DNA from: Gemmatimonas sp.
GTDB taxonomy: Bacteria > Gemmatimonadota > Gemmatimonadetes > Gemmatimonadales > Gemmatimonadaceae
Direction of reading: 5' to 3'
Length of the DNA: 48,902 bases
NCBI GenBank assembly: GCA_011390935.1
Contig: JAABRL010000030.1
Coordinates: forward strand, 1 to 48,902
Within the stretch, counting starts at the first letter, position 1; every line of letters starts with the position of its first letter. Under the pieces are notes generated by a model, which searched no databases, was not told the DNA's origin, and was given only the letters and a program-made list of their open reading frames with translations. Positions 25,888 through 34,184 of the stretch are shown one piece after another. Made by a program: the position numbers and the translations under genes.

Positions 25888-27798
25888 ATGGGTGATCACC
25901 ACGTTGCGGCCGTGCCCGACACGGACGCGCTGCATCGGTTCTCGCGTGCGCTGCTCGACGATATCGAGGCGCTCGACCGCATGCTGCGCGATGGACAGCT
26001 CGAGCACGGGGTCACGCGTATCGGGCTCGAGCAGGAGTTCTTTCTCACCGATCGCGACGGGCGACCGGCACCGCGTGGCCCTGAGGTGTTGGCCACGCTG
26101 AACGATGCATCGTTCACCACCGAGATCGGCCGCTTCAATCTCGAGCTGAATGTCGACCCGCTCGTGCTCGGCGCAGGGTCGCTCACGACGCTCGAAGACA
26201 GTCTGCGCACATCGCTGGCCAAGGCGCGAAGGGCGGCCGCGCACCACCAGGCTGACGTCGCCCTCTCGGGCGTGCTCCCCTCGATCACGCTCACCGATCT
26301 CACGCTCGACAACCTCACGCCGTCGGACCGCTACCACGCGCTCAACGCACGGTTGGTGGAGCTTGCCGGCGGTCGCATGCGCACGCTCGTCCAGGGCGAC
26401 GAGCTGCTGCAGGTCGAGCTCGACAGCGTCATGCTCGAAGCGTGCAACACGTCCATTCAAGTGCACCTGCAAGTGGCGCCTGACCGCCTCGCCACGATCT
26501 ACAACATCGCACAGCTCGTGGCTGGCCCCGTGCTTGCCGCGGCCGTGAACTCGCCACTGCTGTTGCAGCGACGACTGTGGCACGAATCGCGCATCCCCAC
26601 CTTCGAGCAGGCGGTGGACAGTCGCCCCTCCGCCGATCGCGTCCGCGGTTCGTGGCAGCGCGTACACTTCGGCGACGACTGGGTGCACGACTCGGTGCTC
26701 GATGTGTACCGGGATCAGGTCGCGCGCCATCAGGTGCTGCTCGTGGGCGACACGGGCGAGTCATCGCTCACCGTGCTCGACCGCGGCGACGTACCAGCGC
26801 TTCGCGCCCTCTCGCTGCACAACGGCTCGCTCTATCGCTGGAACCGCCTCTGCTACGGCGTCTCGAAGGGCAAACCGCATCTGCGCATCGAACACCGGCC
26901 GCTCCCGTCTGGCCCCACGATCCGCGACGAAGTGGCCAACGTGGCATTCTTTGTCGGCCTCGTGCTCGGCATCGAGCAGGACATCGGCGACGTGCGCTCG
27001 CGCTTCGACTTCGCAGACGTACGCGCCAACTTTCACGCGGCCGCGCACCACGGGCTCGAATCGGAGTTGTGTTGGGAGCGCGGCAGGCGTGGAACGGCGC
27101 GTGAGCTGATCGCTCACACGCTGCTACCGCTGGCCGAGCGGGGACTGCGCGCCGCCAGCGTCAGCGAGCCGGAAATTCGTCGCACCCTCGATGTGATCGC
27201 CGCGCGCGCTACAAGTGGCCGCACCGGCGCGCGCTGGCAACGTGATGCGTGGGACGCGCTGCGCAGTATCCGTAATCCGATTGCGAGAGCACAATCGCTC
27301 ACACGCGCAATGCGCGACCGGCAATGGACCGTCGAACCCGTCACCGACTGGGCCGGGATCACTGCGACCGAGCGCGATCAATGGCCGCAGCATGTGTGGA
27401 CCGTGCAGGAGATCATGAGCACGGACCTCTTCACGGTGCACCCCGACGACCTGCTCGATGTGGCGTCGAGCGTGATGCGGTGGAAGCATGTGCGCCACGT
27501 GCCGGTGCAGGACGATCACGGCGCGCTCGTCGGGCTTCTGTCCCATCGCTCGCTGCTCGCGACGCACAACACGCCACCCAACGATGCGCGCGCTGTCCGT
27601 GATCTGATGGCGACCACCATCCGAACCGTGACACCAACGCATTCGTGCGCTGACGCGCTCGCGCTCATGCGAACGCACGCGGTAGGATGCCTGCCGGTCG
27701 TGCATGCGGGGCGCCTCGTGGGCATGGTGAGCGAGCGTGATTTCCTGCCATTTGCCGCGCAGTGGCTCGCACGTCTGCCCGCGGACACGGCCGACTGA
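25888..27798 (+). CDS. Glutamate-cysteine ligase family 2 (GCS2) protein with C-terminal CBS pair
   Basis: 636 aa. Residues about 30-440 match the GCS2/carboxylate-amine ligase family: IGLEQEFFLTDRDG, TTEIGRFNLELNVDP, TSIQVHLQVAP and LRIEHRPLPSGPT, with acidic residues that bind metal and ATP. Residues about 506-560 and 572-626 are two CBS domains (VQEIMSTDLFTVHPDD and VRDLMATTIRTVTP). CBS pairs usually bind adenine nucleotides, so the ligase may be regulated by cellular energy state; this is inferred. The product is likely a gamma-glutamyl amide, but the amine substrate cannot be told. GGT, which breaks gamma-glutamyl bonds, lies two genes away. Confidence 0.85.
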   Translation: MGDHHVAAVPDTDALHRFSRALLDDIEALDRMLRDGQLEHGVTRIGLEQEFFLTDRDGRPAPRGPEVLATLNDASFTTEIGRFNLELNVDPLVLGAGSLTTLEDSLRTSLAKARRAAAHHQADVALSGVLPSITLTDLTLDNLTPSDRYHALNARLVELAGGRMRTLVQGDELLQVELDSVMLEACNTSIQVHLQVAPDRLATIYNIAQLVAGPVLAAAVNSPLLLQRRLWHESRIPTFEQAVDSRPSADRVRGSWQRVHFGDDWVHDSVLDVYRDQVARHQVLLVGDTGESSLTVLDRGDVPALRALSLHNGSLYRWNRLCYGVSKGKPHLRIEHRPLPSGPTIRDEVANVAFFVGLVLGIEQDIGDVRSRFDFADVRANFHAAAHHGLESELCWERGRRGTARELIAHTLLPLAERGLRAASVSEPEIRRTLDVIAARATSGRTGARWQRDAWDALRSIRNPIARAQSLTRAMRDRQWTVEPVTDWAGITATERDQWPQHVWTVQEIMSTDLFTVHPDDLLDVASSVMRWKHVRHVPVQDDHGALVGLLSHRSLLATHNTPPNDARAVRDLMATTIRTVTPTHSCADALALMRTHAVGCLPVVHAGRLVGMVSERDFLPFAAQWLARLPADTAD

Positions 27799-27805
27799 TC
27801 GACCG

Positions 27806-28405
27806 TCAGCGCGGGTCGATCACGCCCAGCAGTTGCCGCACGATGCGCTCGGTCAGCCCCCAGGCCACGTGCGGGCCAACCCGATAGCCCGGGAAGCGTA
27901 GCCGCGCGCCCTCGTGCAGCAGTTCATGCTCGGACTGTGTGGATGGATCGAGCAGCTGCGTCAGCGGCACCCAGAAGTGCGCCGCCACTTCCTCGCTCGC
28001 GACGATCTGCACCTCCGGGTGCACAATCGCGACGTAAGGTCGAATCACGATGCGCGGCAGCATCGGGCTGCGCGGTGCGAGATCATCGAGGCGGCCGAGC
28101 AGGTGACCCGCGTGCGTGATGTCGATCGCGGTCTCCTCCCGCGTTTCGCGCACCGCCGTCTCGAGCAGCGACGGATCACCCGGTTCGTGGCGGCCACCGG
28201 GGAACGCCATGTGCCCGCTCCACGGGTCCCCCACGGCCTCAGCGCGCTTGATGAACAGCAGCTCGGGCTCCGCGAGCACACGAATCACCGCCGCGACGGC
28301 CGCCAATCGCACGCCACGCTCGTGTGTTGCATCGAGCGCCGGACGCACCGCGAGCTGCTCGGCGAGATGTGCGACCGTCGGATGGCGCAACGACGCGTCG
28401 AGCAC
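27806..28405 (-). CDS. Nudix hydrolase (CoA pyrophosphatase, NudL-like)
   Basis: 199 aa from GTG 28405. The Nudix box (GGRHEPGD...LLETAVRETREETAID) keeps the REXXEE core, and the N-terminal LLFIKRAEAVGDPWSGHMAFPGG matches the CoA-pyrophosphatase group, which cleaves CoA to phosphopantetheine and 3',5'-ADP. The frame is open much further upstream, but that part overlaps the rhodanese gene and looks non-coding; the start is therefore tentative, and a CTG overlapping the rhodanese stop is the alternative. It is the last gene of a three-gene operon. Confidence 0.85.
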   Translation of the reverse strand: MLDASLRHPTVAHLAEQLAVRPALDATHERGVRLAAVAAVIRVLAEPELLFIKRAEAVGDPWSGHMAFPGGRHEPGDPSLLETAVRETREETAIDITHAGHLLGRLDDLAPRSPMLPRIVIRPYVAIVHPEVQIVASEEVAAHFWVPLTQLLDPSTQSEHELLHEGARLRFPGYRVGPHVAWGLTERIVRQLLGVIDPR

Positions 28406-28428
28406 GGCGCGGTACGCGAGGTGCGCGC

Positions 28429-28791
28429 TCAGTCCGCGACCTCGCCGCCACTGCCCACCCAGTCTCGCCAGCCACCGGCCAGCGATACCACGTTTCCGTA
28501 GCCGAGCTCCAGCAGCGTCTGACCGGCCAGCGCCGACCGGTTGCCCGACTGGCAGTACAGCACCACACGCGCCTCGCGCGGAATGCGCTGCTCCACCGAG
28601 CTCTCCAGCACGCCACGCCCGATGTAGATCGCACCGGGGATGTGCCCCAGGTTCCACTCGTTCTGCTCGCGCACATCGACCAGTACGAACGGCTCACCGC
28701 CCGACTGCAGTTCGCGCAACTCGTGCACGGTGGTTTCGGACACCCGTTGTTTGGCTTCGGCAATCAACTGCTGCGCGGTCTTGTGCGACAT
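28429..28791 (-). CDS. Single-domain rhodanese-like protein
   Basis: 120 aa from ATG 28791. A short helical lead (about 1-25) precedes the rhodanese domain, with DVREQNEWNLGHIPGA and the active-site loop C80-QSGNRS. The cysteine is present, so sulphur transfer is possible. It starts 4 bases after the LD-carboxypeptidase stop and overlaps or abuts the Nudix gene, so all three are probably cotranscribed, though their functions do not obviously connect. Confidence 0.9.
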   Translation of the reverse strand: MSHKTAQQLIAEAKQRVSETTVHELRELQSGGEPFVLVDVREQNEWNLGHIPGAIYIGRGVLESSVEQRIPREARVVLYCQSGNRSALAGQTLLELGYGNVVSLAGGWRDWVGSGGEVAD

Positions 28792-28795
28792 GAGC

Positions 28796-29728
28796 TCAGA
28801 GAGTGGGACGGTGAACCTGCAAGGTATGCGCGCCCGCATCGAGGGTTGCCATGGCCCCCAGCGGCAGCGTCCATTGGTCTGGAATATGTCCTACCGGCAC
28901 CCCCATCAGGGTGGGCACGTTCAGCGCGTGCCCAAGCTCCGACAGCAGATCACGCAGTGTGCGCCGACCGTCTTCGCTCGTGTCGGGGCAGTCGGTGCAG
29001 TGGCCGAACACGATGCCTCGGCAGCCATCGAAGGCTCCGGCGAGGCGCAGCTGCACGAGCATGCGATCCACCCGATACGTCGCTTCGTGCACATCTTCGA
29101 GCACGGCGATGCCATCACGAAACGAGACGGCCCACGGCGTGCCAGCGAGCGACGCCACCAGCGCGAGATTGCCCCCGGCGAGTCGGCCCTCGACGCGGCC
29201 CGGCACGATACAGGTGGCATCGGGCGCGTCGCCGGCCGGTTCGTGACCGGTGGTGATGGCCTTTATCAGCGAGTCTCTGCTGAACGGGGACAGCTCGGCG
29301 CGCGCCGTCGGCCCGTGGTAGGACACCACGCCGGCCGTTTGCCACGCCGCGTGCAGCGCGGTGATATCGGAGTAGCCGAGCAGCACACGCGGCCGTTGCC
29401 GGAGCGAATCACCGTCGAGCATGGGCAGCAGACGCATGGCGCCGTAGCCGCCGCGCAGGCACCAGATTCCGTCGATCGACGGATCGGCCAGCGCCTCGCG
29501 GAGATCGGTGATGCGCTCGTCGTCGGTGCCCGCGAAATATCCGGTGCGGGCGAGTGCAAAACGCCCCACCACCGGCTCCCACCCCAGCGAGCGTGCGTTC
29601 GCCTCCGCGAGCGCCACCTCGGCGGGACCGCCGAGCGGGCCGGCGGGCGACACGAGCGCCACACGCGCGCCCGCATGCAGGGGCGGAGGCAGGATCATCG
29701 ATCGACCCGGTGTCATGAACGCAGACAT
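28796..29728 (-). CDS. LD-carboxypeptidase (peptidase family S66, MccF-like)
   Basis: 310 aa from ATG 29728 (ATG 29716 is an alternative). S66 serine peptidases cleave the L-D bond of muramyl tetrapeptides in cell-wall recycling, or inactivate microcin C-type compounds. The nucleophile is S120 in LLGYSDITAL; the acidic and basic partners lie in VLEDVHEATYR and GIVFGHCTDCP. The N-terminal ALVSPAGPLGG is typical. No Shine-Dalgarno sequence was seen. It is divergent from the glycosyltransferase, with 50 bases between starts. Confidence 0.9.
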   Translation of the reverse strand: MSAFMTPGRSMILPPPLHAGARVALVSPAGPLGGPAEVALAEANARSLGWEPVVGRFALARTGYFAGTDDERITDLREALADPSIDGIWCLRGGYGAMRLLPMLDGDSLRQRPRVLLGYSDITALHAAWQTAGVVSYHGPTARAELSPFSRDSLIKAITTGHEPAGDAPDATCIVPGRVEGRLAGGNLALVASLAGTPWAVSFRDGIAVLEDVHEATYRVDRMLVQLRLAGAFDGCRGIVFGHCTDCPDTSEDGRRTLRDLLSELGHALNVPTLMGVPVGHIPDQWTLPLGAMATLDAGAHTLQVHRPTL

Positions 29729-29778
29729 CGGATGAACGTACCGGACCCGCGGGCACCCAGCAATCGTTATCTCTGCAC

Positions 29779-30960
29779 GTGCATCGATTGTCGTCCCTCT
29801 CCGGAGTCTGTGTGTCCCTGCCGGTGCTCTTCGCGCTCCCCTGGTTTCTGCTGCCGTTGCTGGTCCTGTGGCGCCTTCGCGGCACGCCCATGCTCGAGTG
29901 GGTGTCCGCTGATGCACCTGCGAATGCGCCAAGCGTCTCGGTGGTGCTTCCGGCGCGCAATGAAGCCGCGCACATCGCGGCCTGTATCGCCTCGCTGCGC
30001 GCGACCACGTGGCCGAACTGGGAGCTCATCGTGGTGAATGACGGCAGCACCGATGCCACCGGTACGCTGGCGCGTGACGCCGCCGCAGGGGATCCACGCA
30101 TCACCGTGCTCGATGCGCCGCCGCTCGCCGAGGGCTGGTTCGGCAAGCAGTGGGCCTGCCACACGGGCATGCAGGCCGCACGCGGCGAGCTGCTGCTCTT
30201 CACTGACGCCGATACGCGGCACCACCCGGAGCTCATTGCACGACTGGTGCGCGCGCGGGAAGCTCGGCAGGCCGATCTCATGTCCGTGTCGGGTACGCAG
30301 GAGATGGTCACCTTCTGGGAGCAGGCGATTCAGCCGGTGGTGTTCGCCCTGATTCTCACGCGCTTTGGAGGCGCGCGGGCCATCGAGCAGGCGCGCACAC
30401 CGGCCGACGTGGTCGCGAACGGCCAATGCTTCCTGATCACGCGTGAGGCGTACCAGATCATCGGTGGGCATGAAGGGGTGCGCGACACCGTCGCCGAAGA
30501 TCTGATGCTTGCGCAGCGCATCGTGGAGCACGGCCGTCGCGTGTCGCTCGTACTCGGCCGCGATCACCTGTCCACGCGCATGTACGACGGCTGGGACTCG
30601 ATCGCGCGCGGTTGGCGCAAGAACGTGTACGCTGGCGGCCGGCTCGCGATGAAGGGCGGCACGCTGGGGCGTCTCGTGTTTCCGATCGTGCTGGTCTCGT
30701 TTCCGCTCGCGATCGCACTGCCGTTTCTCACGCTGCCGCTGGCGTTCGCGCGCGCCAACCATGCGCTCTTCCACTGGAGTACGCTCGCCGCGGGTGCCAT
30801 GCTGTTCGCGTTTTCGGGCGCCGCCATGTTCTCGCGCACGCCGCTCTGGCGCGCCCTGCTGACACCCGTCGGTGCGCTCGCCTTCGCCGGCATTTGCGCA
30901 CAGGCGATCGCCCGCGGACGCACCGTGGAGTGGAAGGGACGGACCTACACCAGCGCATGA
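29779..30960 (+). CDS. Membrane glycosyltransferase, GT2 family (HpnB/CruC-like)
   Basis: 393 aa. An N-terminal helix (about 11-32) anchors a GT2 catalytic domain with SVVLPARNEAAHI, the nucleotide-sugar acid VVNDGSTDATG, and the DxD motif FTDADT. The stretch EGWFGKQWACHTGMQAA is characteristic of hopene-associated HpnB and carotenoid CruC-type transferases. Three or so C-terminal helices follow (about 290-380). The acceptor lipid is not known, and no hopanoid or carotenoid genes are seen nearby. GTG 29779 is used as start. Confidence 0.85.
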   Translation: MHRLSSLSGVCVSLPVLFALPWFLLPLLVLWRLRGTPMLEWVSADAPANAPSVSVVLPARNEAAHIAACIASLRATTWPNWELIVVNDGSTDATGTLARDAAAGDPRITVLDAPPLAEGWFGKQWACHTGMQAARGELLLFTDADTRHHPELIARLVRAREARQADLMSVSGTQEMVTFWEQAIQPVVFALILTRFGGARAIEQARTPADVVANGQCFLITREAYQIIGGHEGVRDTVAEDLMLAQRIVEHGRRVSLVLGRDHLSTRMYDGWDSIARGWRKNVYAGGRLAMKGGTLGRLVFPIVLVSFPLAIALPFLTLPLAFARANHALFHWSTLAAGAMLFAFSGAAMFSRTPLWRALLTPVGALAFAGICAQAIARGRTVEWKGRTYTSA

Positions 30961-31016
30961 TGATGCGTGCGTGATTTCGGTGATGCTCCCGCGCCACGTG
31001 CACCGCATTGTGGCGC

Positions 31017-34000
31017 ATGCTCACCATTCGTGCTGCGGCGACTCTGCTCGCCCGCGTTGATTCGCTCGACGCCACTCGCCCCCTCCTGCGCGCCCTCGGC
31101 TTCGACGGCACGTCCCACGTCGTCGATGCCGCGCTGCGCTCCGCCCTCGGACTCGGCGACGTCGTCCGCCGCGCTCGGCTGCTCGCCGGTGACGGTCCAC
31201 TCCGTGCGCTGATCACCGCGCTCCCGGAAGACGCCGACGTACGCGACGCCGCACGACGCATTGCAGCCGCCCTCGAACAGCACGCGGCCGGTGCCGCGTG
31301 GCTCCTCGTGCTGCTGCACACGCCCGCACTCGACAGCGATCGCACGCTCACGCTCGCCACGATCACCCGCACCGGCGAACGCTCGAACACGATTCGCCTT
31401 GCCGCCCTGCGCGTACACCTCGCCCACGTCACCGACAGTGACGCCGACACCGTGCGCGCACTCGCCGCCGTGCCGCGTACGGATCCGCTCGTGACCTACG
31501 CCCGATGGACCGATGTGCTCGGGCGCGATGCGCTCTCCGCACGCTTCTACCGCACCCTCGACCGATGCGTGCGCCAGCTCGGCGATACCGCCACCGGTGC
31601 AGCCTCGTCCACCGATCGCCACACGCTCGCGCTGCTCATGACGTCGCGTCTGCTCTTTCTCGCGTTTCTCGAAGCGAAAGGCTGGCTCGACGACGATCGC
31701 GGCTTCCTCATGCGCGAGTGCACCGCGGCGCTGGAACGCGGTGGGCAGCTGCACCACCGCTGGTTGCACCCGCTGTGCTTCGGCACACTCAACACTCCCG
31801 TGACGCAGCGCGCCGCCGGCGCACGCCGGTTCGGCCGCGTTCCGTTTCTCAACGGCGGCCTGTTCGCACGCGCTCCCATCGAACGACAGCATGCCCGCCT
31901 GCGATTCGCCGACGATGCCATCGTCGCATTGGTGGGAGACCTGCTCGACCGCTACCGCTTCACTGCGCGCGAAGACTCCGCCACCTGGTCGGAAGCGGCG
32001 ATCGATCCGGAGATGCTCGGACGGTCGTTCGAATCGCTCATGGTGCCCACCGAACGCCGAGGCAGTGGCACGTTCTATACGCCACCAGCCCTCGTGGAAC
32101 GCGTGGTCTCGGAGGCGCTGCAGGTCGCGCTTCCGGCGCAGCTTCCGCCCGCCGAGCGGCTGGACCGGCTGCGCGCGCTGCGCTGTCTCGATCCCGCCTG
32201 CGGTTCGGGCGCCTTTCTCGTACACACGCTCGATCGACTCACCGCGCTGCGTCTCGCGGCCGGCGAATCGGGGTCGCCACACGATGTCCGACGCGATGTG
32301 CTCGCCACCTCGATCTTCGGGGTGGATCGCAACCCGGTGGCCGTCTGGCTGTGCGAACTCCGCCTGTGGCTTGCCGTGGTGATCGACTGCGACGAAACAG
32401 ATCCGCTGCGCGTGCCCCCGCTCCCCAACCTCGATCATCACGTGCGCGTGGGCGATTCGCTGGCCGGCGGTGACTTTCGTTTCACACCCGCCACCGGTCG
32501 ACGACTCTCCCAGCTACGCGGTCGCTACGTGCAGGCCGTCGGCGCCCGCAAGCGCACGCTTGCCGACGCCCTCGAGCGCGAAGAACGCCAGCGTGCCCGT
32601 GCGGAACTTGCGCGCATCATCGCGCACGACCGCGCTGCGCGAGCCGCCCTGCTCATGCAGTTGCGCACGCGCGATCTGTTCGGAGAGCGTGTGCCACCCT
32701 CGCGCGCCGATCGTGCCCGCCTCGAAGTGCTGCGCACGCGCCTCCGTGATCTGCGCGCACGCGATCGGCGGCTCGCACTTGGCGGTGCGCTCCCCTTTCG
32801 CTTTGCCTCACATCTCGCAGACGTCGGCGCGAGCGGCGGCTTCGACCTGGTCATCGGCAATCCCCCCTGGGTGCGCCCGCATCAGCTCACGATCAACGAA
32901 CGCATCGCGCTGCGACGCGATTTTCGCAGCATGCGCGATGCCCCCTGGCGCGCCGGCGCCGCACGTGCCGGAGCCAGCGCGGGCTTCGCCGCACAGGCCG
33001 ATCTCTCGGCGGCCTTCGTGGAGCGCAGCATTGCACTGCTTCGCGAAGGCGGCATCGCCGCGCTGCTCGTACCGGCGAAGCTTTGGCGCGCCCTTGCCGG
33101 CGGCGGCATCCGCCGACTGCTCGCCGACGACACGCGACTGCACACCGTGATCGACTGGAGCGACGCCCCCGCCCTCTTCGACGCGGCCACGTACCCGTCC
33201 CTTGTCGTCACGGAACGGTGCACGGCCCCCGCGCGCGTGGGGGGCACCGAACGCGTCCGCGTGCACGTGATGCGCGGCACACGCGAGCATCGCTTTGCGC
33301 TCCCCGCCGTGTCCCTGTCACTCGGCGCCGAACCGTCGGCGCCGTGGCTGCTGCTCCCCCCCGAAGTGCGCGCCGTCTTCGAACGACTCCGACGCGCCGG
33401 CCCCCCACTCGGCGACGCCGGACTCGGCCGGCCCACACTTGGCGTCAAGTGTGGGTGCAACGACGCGTTCCTCGTGTCCGCACACGAAGACGACGATCAG
33501 TTCGCGCACATCTCCGCGGGCGATCGTCGAGGCACCATCGAGCGCATGCTGCTGCGCCCCGCACTCGCCGGGCATGCCATCGGCCGCGTCGCGACGCCTG
33601 AGCGTGATGCGCTGCGCATTGTGTGGACGCACGGCCGAGACGGACGACCGCTCGCGGCACTCCCACCCAGCACCGCTCGCTGGATGCAACGCTGGCGACC
33701 GCGCCTCGAAGGCCGGCGCGACGCCCGACAGCGACAGCCGTGGTGGACACTGTTTCGCACCGAATCAGCCCGCCCGGACACCCCCCGCCTCGTGTGGGCC
33801 GACTTCGGTCGCACCCTGCGCACGCAGGTGCTCGACGCCGGCGATCCCACCGTGCCGCTCAACACGTGCTACGTGCTGCGTGCACCCTCGCTCGAAGACG
33901 CCTATGCCCTCGACGCCCTGCTCTCGTCACCCGTCGCGTCCGCGTGGCTCGACGCCATCGCCGAACCAGCGCGCGGTGGGTGGCGGCGCTTTCTCGGCTG

Positions 34001-34184
34001 GACCGTGTCGGCGCTCCCCACACCATCCGATTGGCTACGCGCACGCACCCTGCTCGCCCCGCTCGGTCGCCGTCGGGCGCTGGGCGACCCGCCGTCGCCA
34101 GAGGAGCATATCGCCGTCGTCGCCTCGGCCTTCGGTCTCGATCCCGCAGTGCTCGCCCCACTGCTCGCGTGGCAACATGCCTGA
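31017..34184 (+). CDS. Large N6-adenine DNA methyltransferase (Eco57I/type IIG-like)
   Basis: 1055 aa from ATG 31017. N-terminal region 1-330 has type IIG-like marks (LLMTSRLLFLAFLEAKGWL, RVPFLNGGLF), but I see no intact PD-(D/E)xK nuclease motif. The methylase domain has motif I at D392 (DPACGSGAFL) and motif IV N615-PPW, with an unusually long charged helical insertion between (about 490-590, rich in Arg/Glu). The C-terminal third (about 700-1055) would be the target-recognition part. It overlaps the following SNF2 helicase gene by 8 bases. It is expected to modify adenines at a specific site; the site is unknown. Related enzymes occur in BREX (PglX) and DISARM. Confidence 0.88.
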   Translation: MLTIRAAATLLARVDSLDATRPLLRALGFDGTSHVVDAALRSALGLGDVVRRARLLAGDGPLRALITALPEDADVRDAARRIAAALEQHAAGAAWLLVLLHTPALDSDRTLTLATITRTGERSNTIRLAALRVHLAHVTDSDADTVRALAAVPRTDPLVTYARWTDVLGRDALSARFYRTLDRCVRQLGDTATGAASSTDRHTLALLMTSRLLFLAFLEAKGWLDDDRGFLMRECTAALERGGQLHHRWLHPLCFGTLNTPVTQRAAGARRFGRVPFLNGGLFARAPIERQHARLRFADDAIVALVGDLLDRYRFTAREDSATWSEAAIDPEMLGRSFESLMVPTERRGSGTFYTPPALVERVVSEALQVALPAQLPPAERLDRLRALRCLDPACGSGAFLVHTLDRLTALRLAAGESGSPHDVRRDVLATSIFGVDRNPVAVWLCELRLWLAVVIDCDETDPLRVPPLPNLDHHVRVGDSLAGGDFRFTPATGRRLSQLRGRYVQAVGARKRTLADALEREERQRARAELARIIAHDRAARAALLMQLRTRDLFGERVPPSRADRARLEVLRTRLRDLRARDRRLALGGALPFRFASHLADVGASGGFDLVIGNPPWVRPHQLTINERIALRRDFRSMRDAPWRAGAARAGASAGFAAQADLSAAFVERSIALLREGGIAALLVPAKLWRALAGGGIRRLLADDTRLHTVIDWSDAPALFDAATYPSLVVTERCTAPARVGGTERVRVHVMRGTREHRFALPAVSLSLGAEPSAPWLLLPPEVRAVFERLRRAGPPLGDAGLGRPTLGVKCGCNDAFLVSAHEDDDQFAHISAGDRRGTIERMLLRPALAGHAIGRVATPERDALRIVWTHGRDGRPLAALPPSTARWMQRWRPRLEGRRDARQRQPWWTLFRTESARPDTPRLVWADFGRTLRTQVLDAGDPTVPLNTCYVLRAPSLEDAYALDALLSSPVASAWLDAIAEPARGGWRRFLGWTVSALPTPSDWLRARTLLAPLGRRRALGDPPSPEEHIAVVASAFGLDPAVLAPLLAWQHA

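Noticed and set aside
31006..31011. CATTGT as a leaderless -10 for the methylase gene
   Set aside because: Only three consensus bases and no -35 at suitable spacing.
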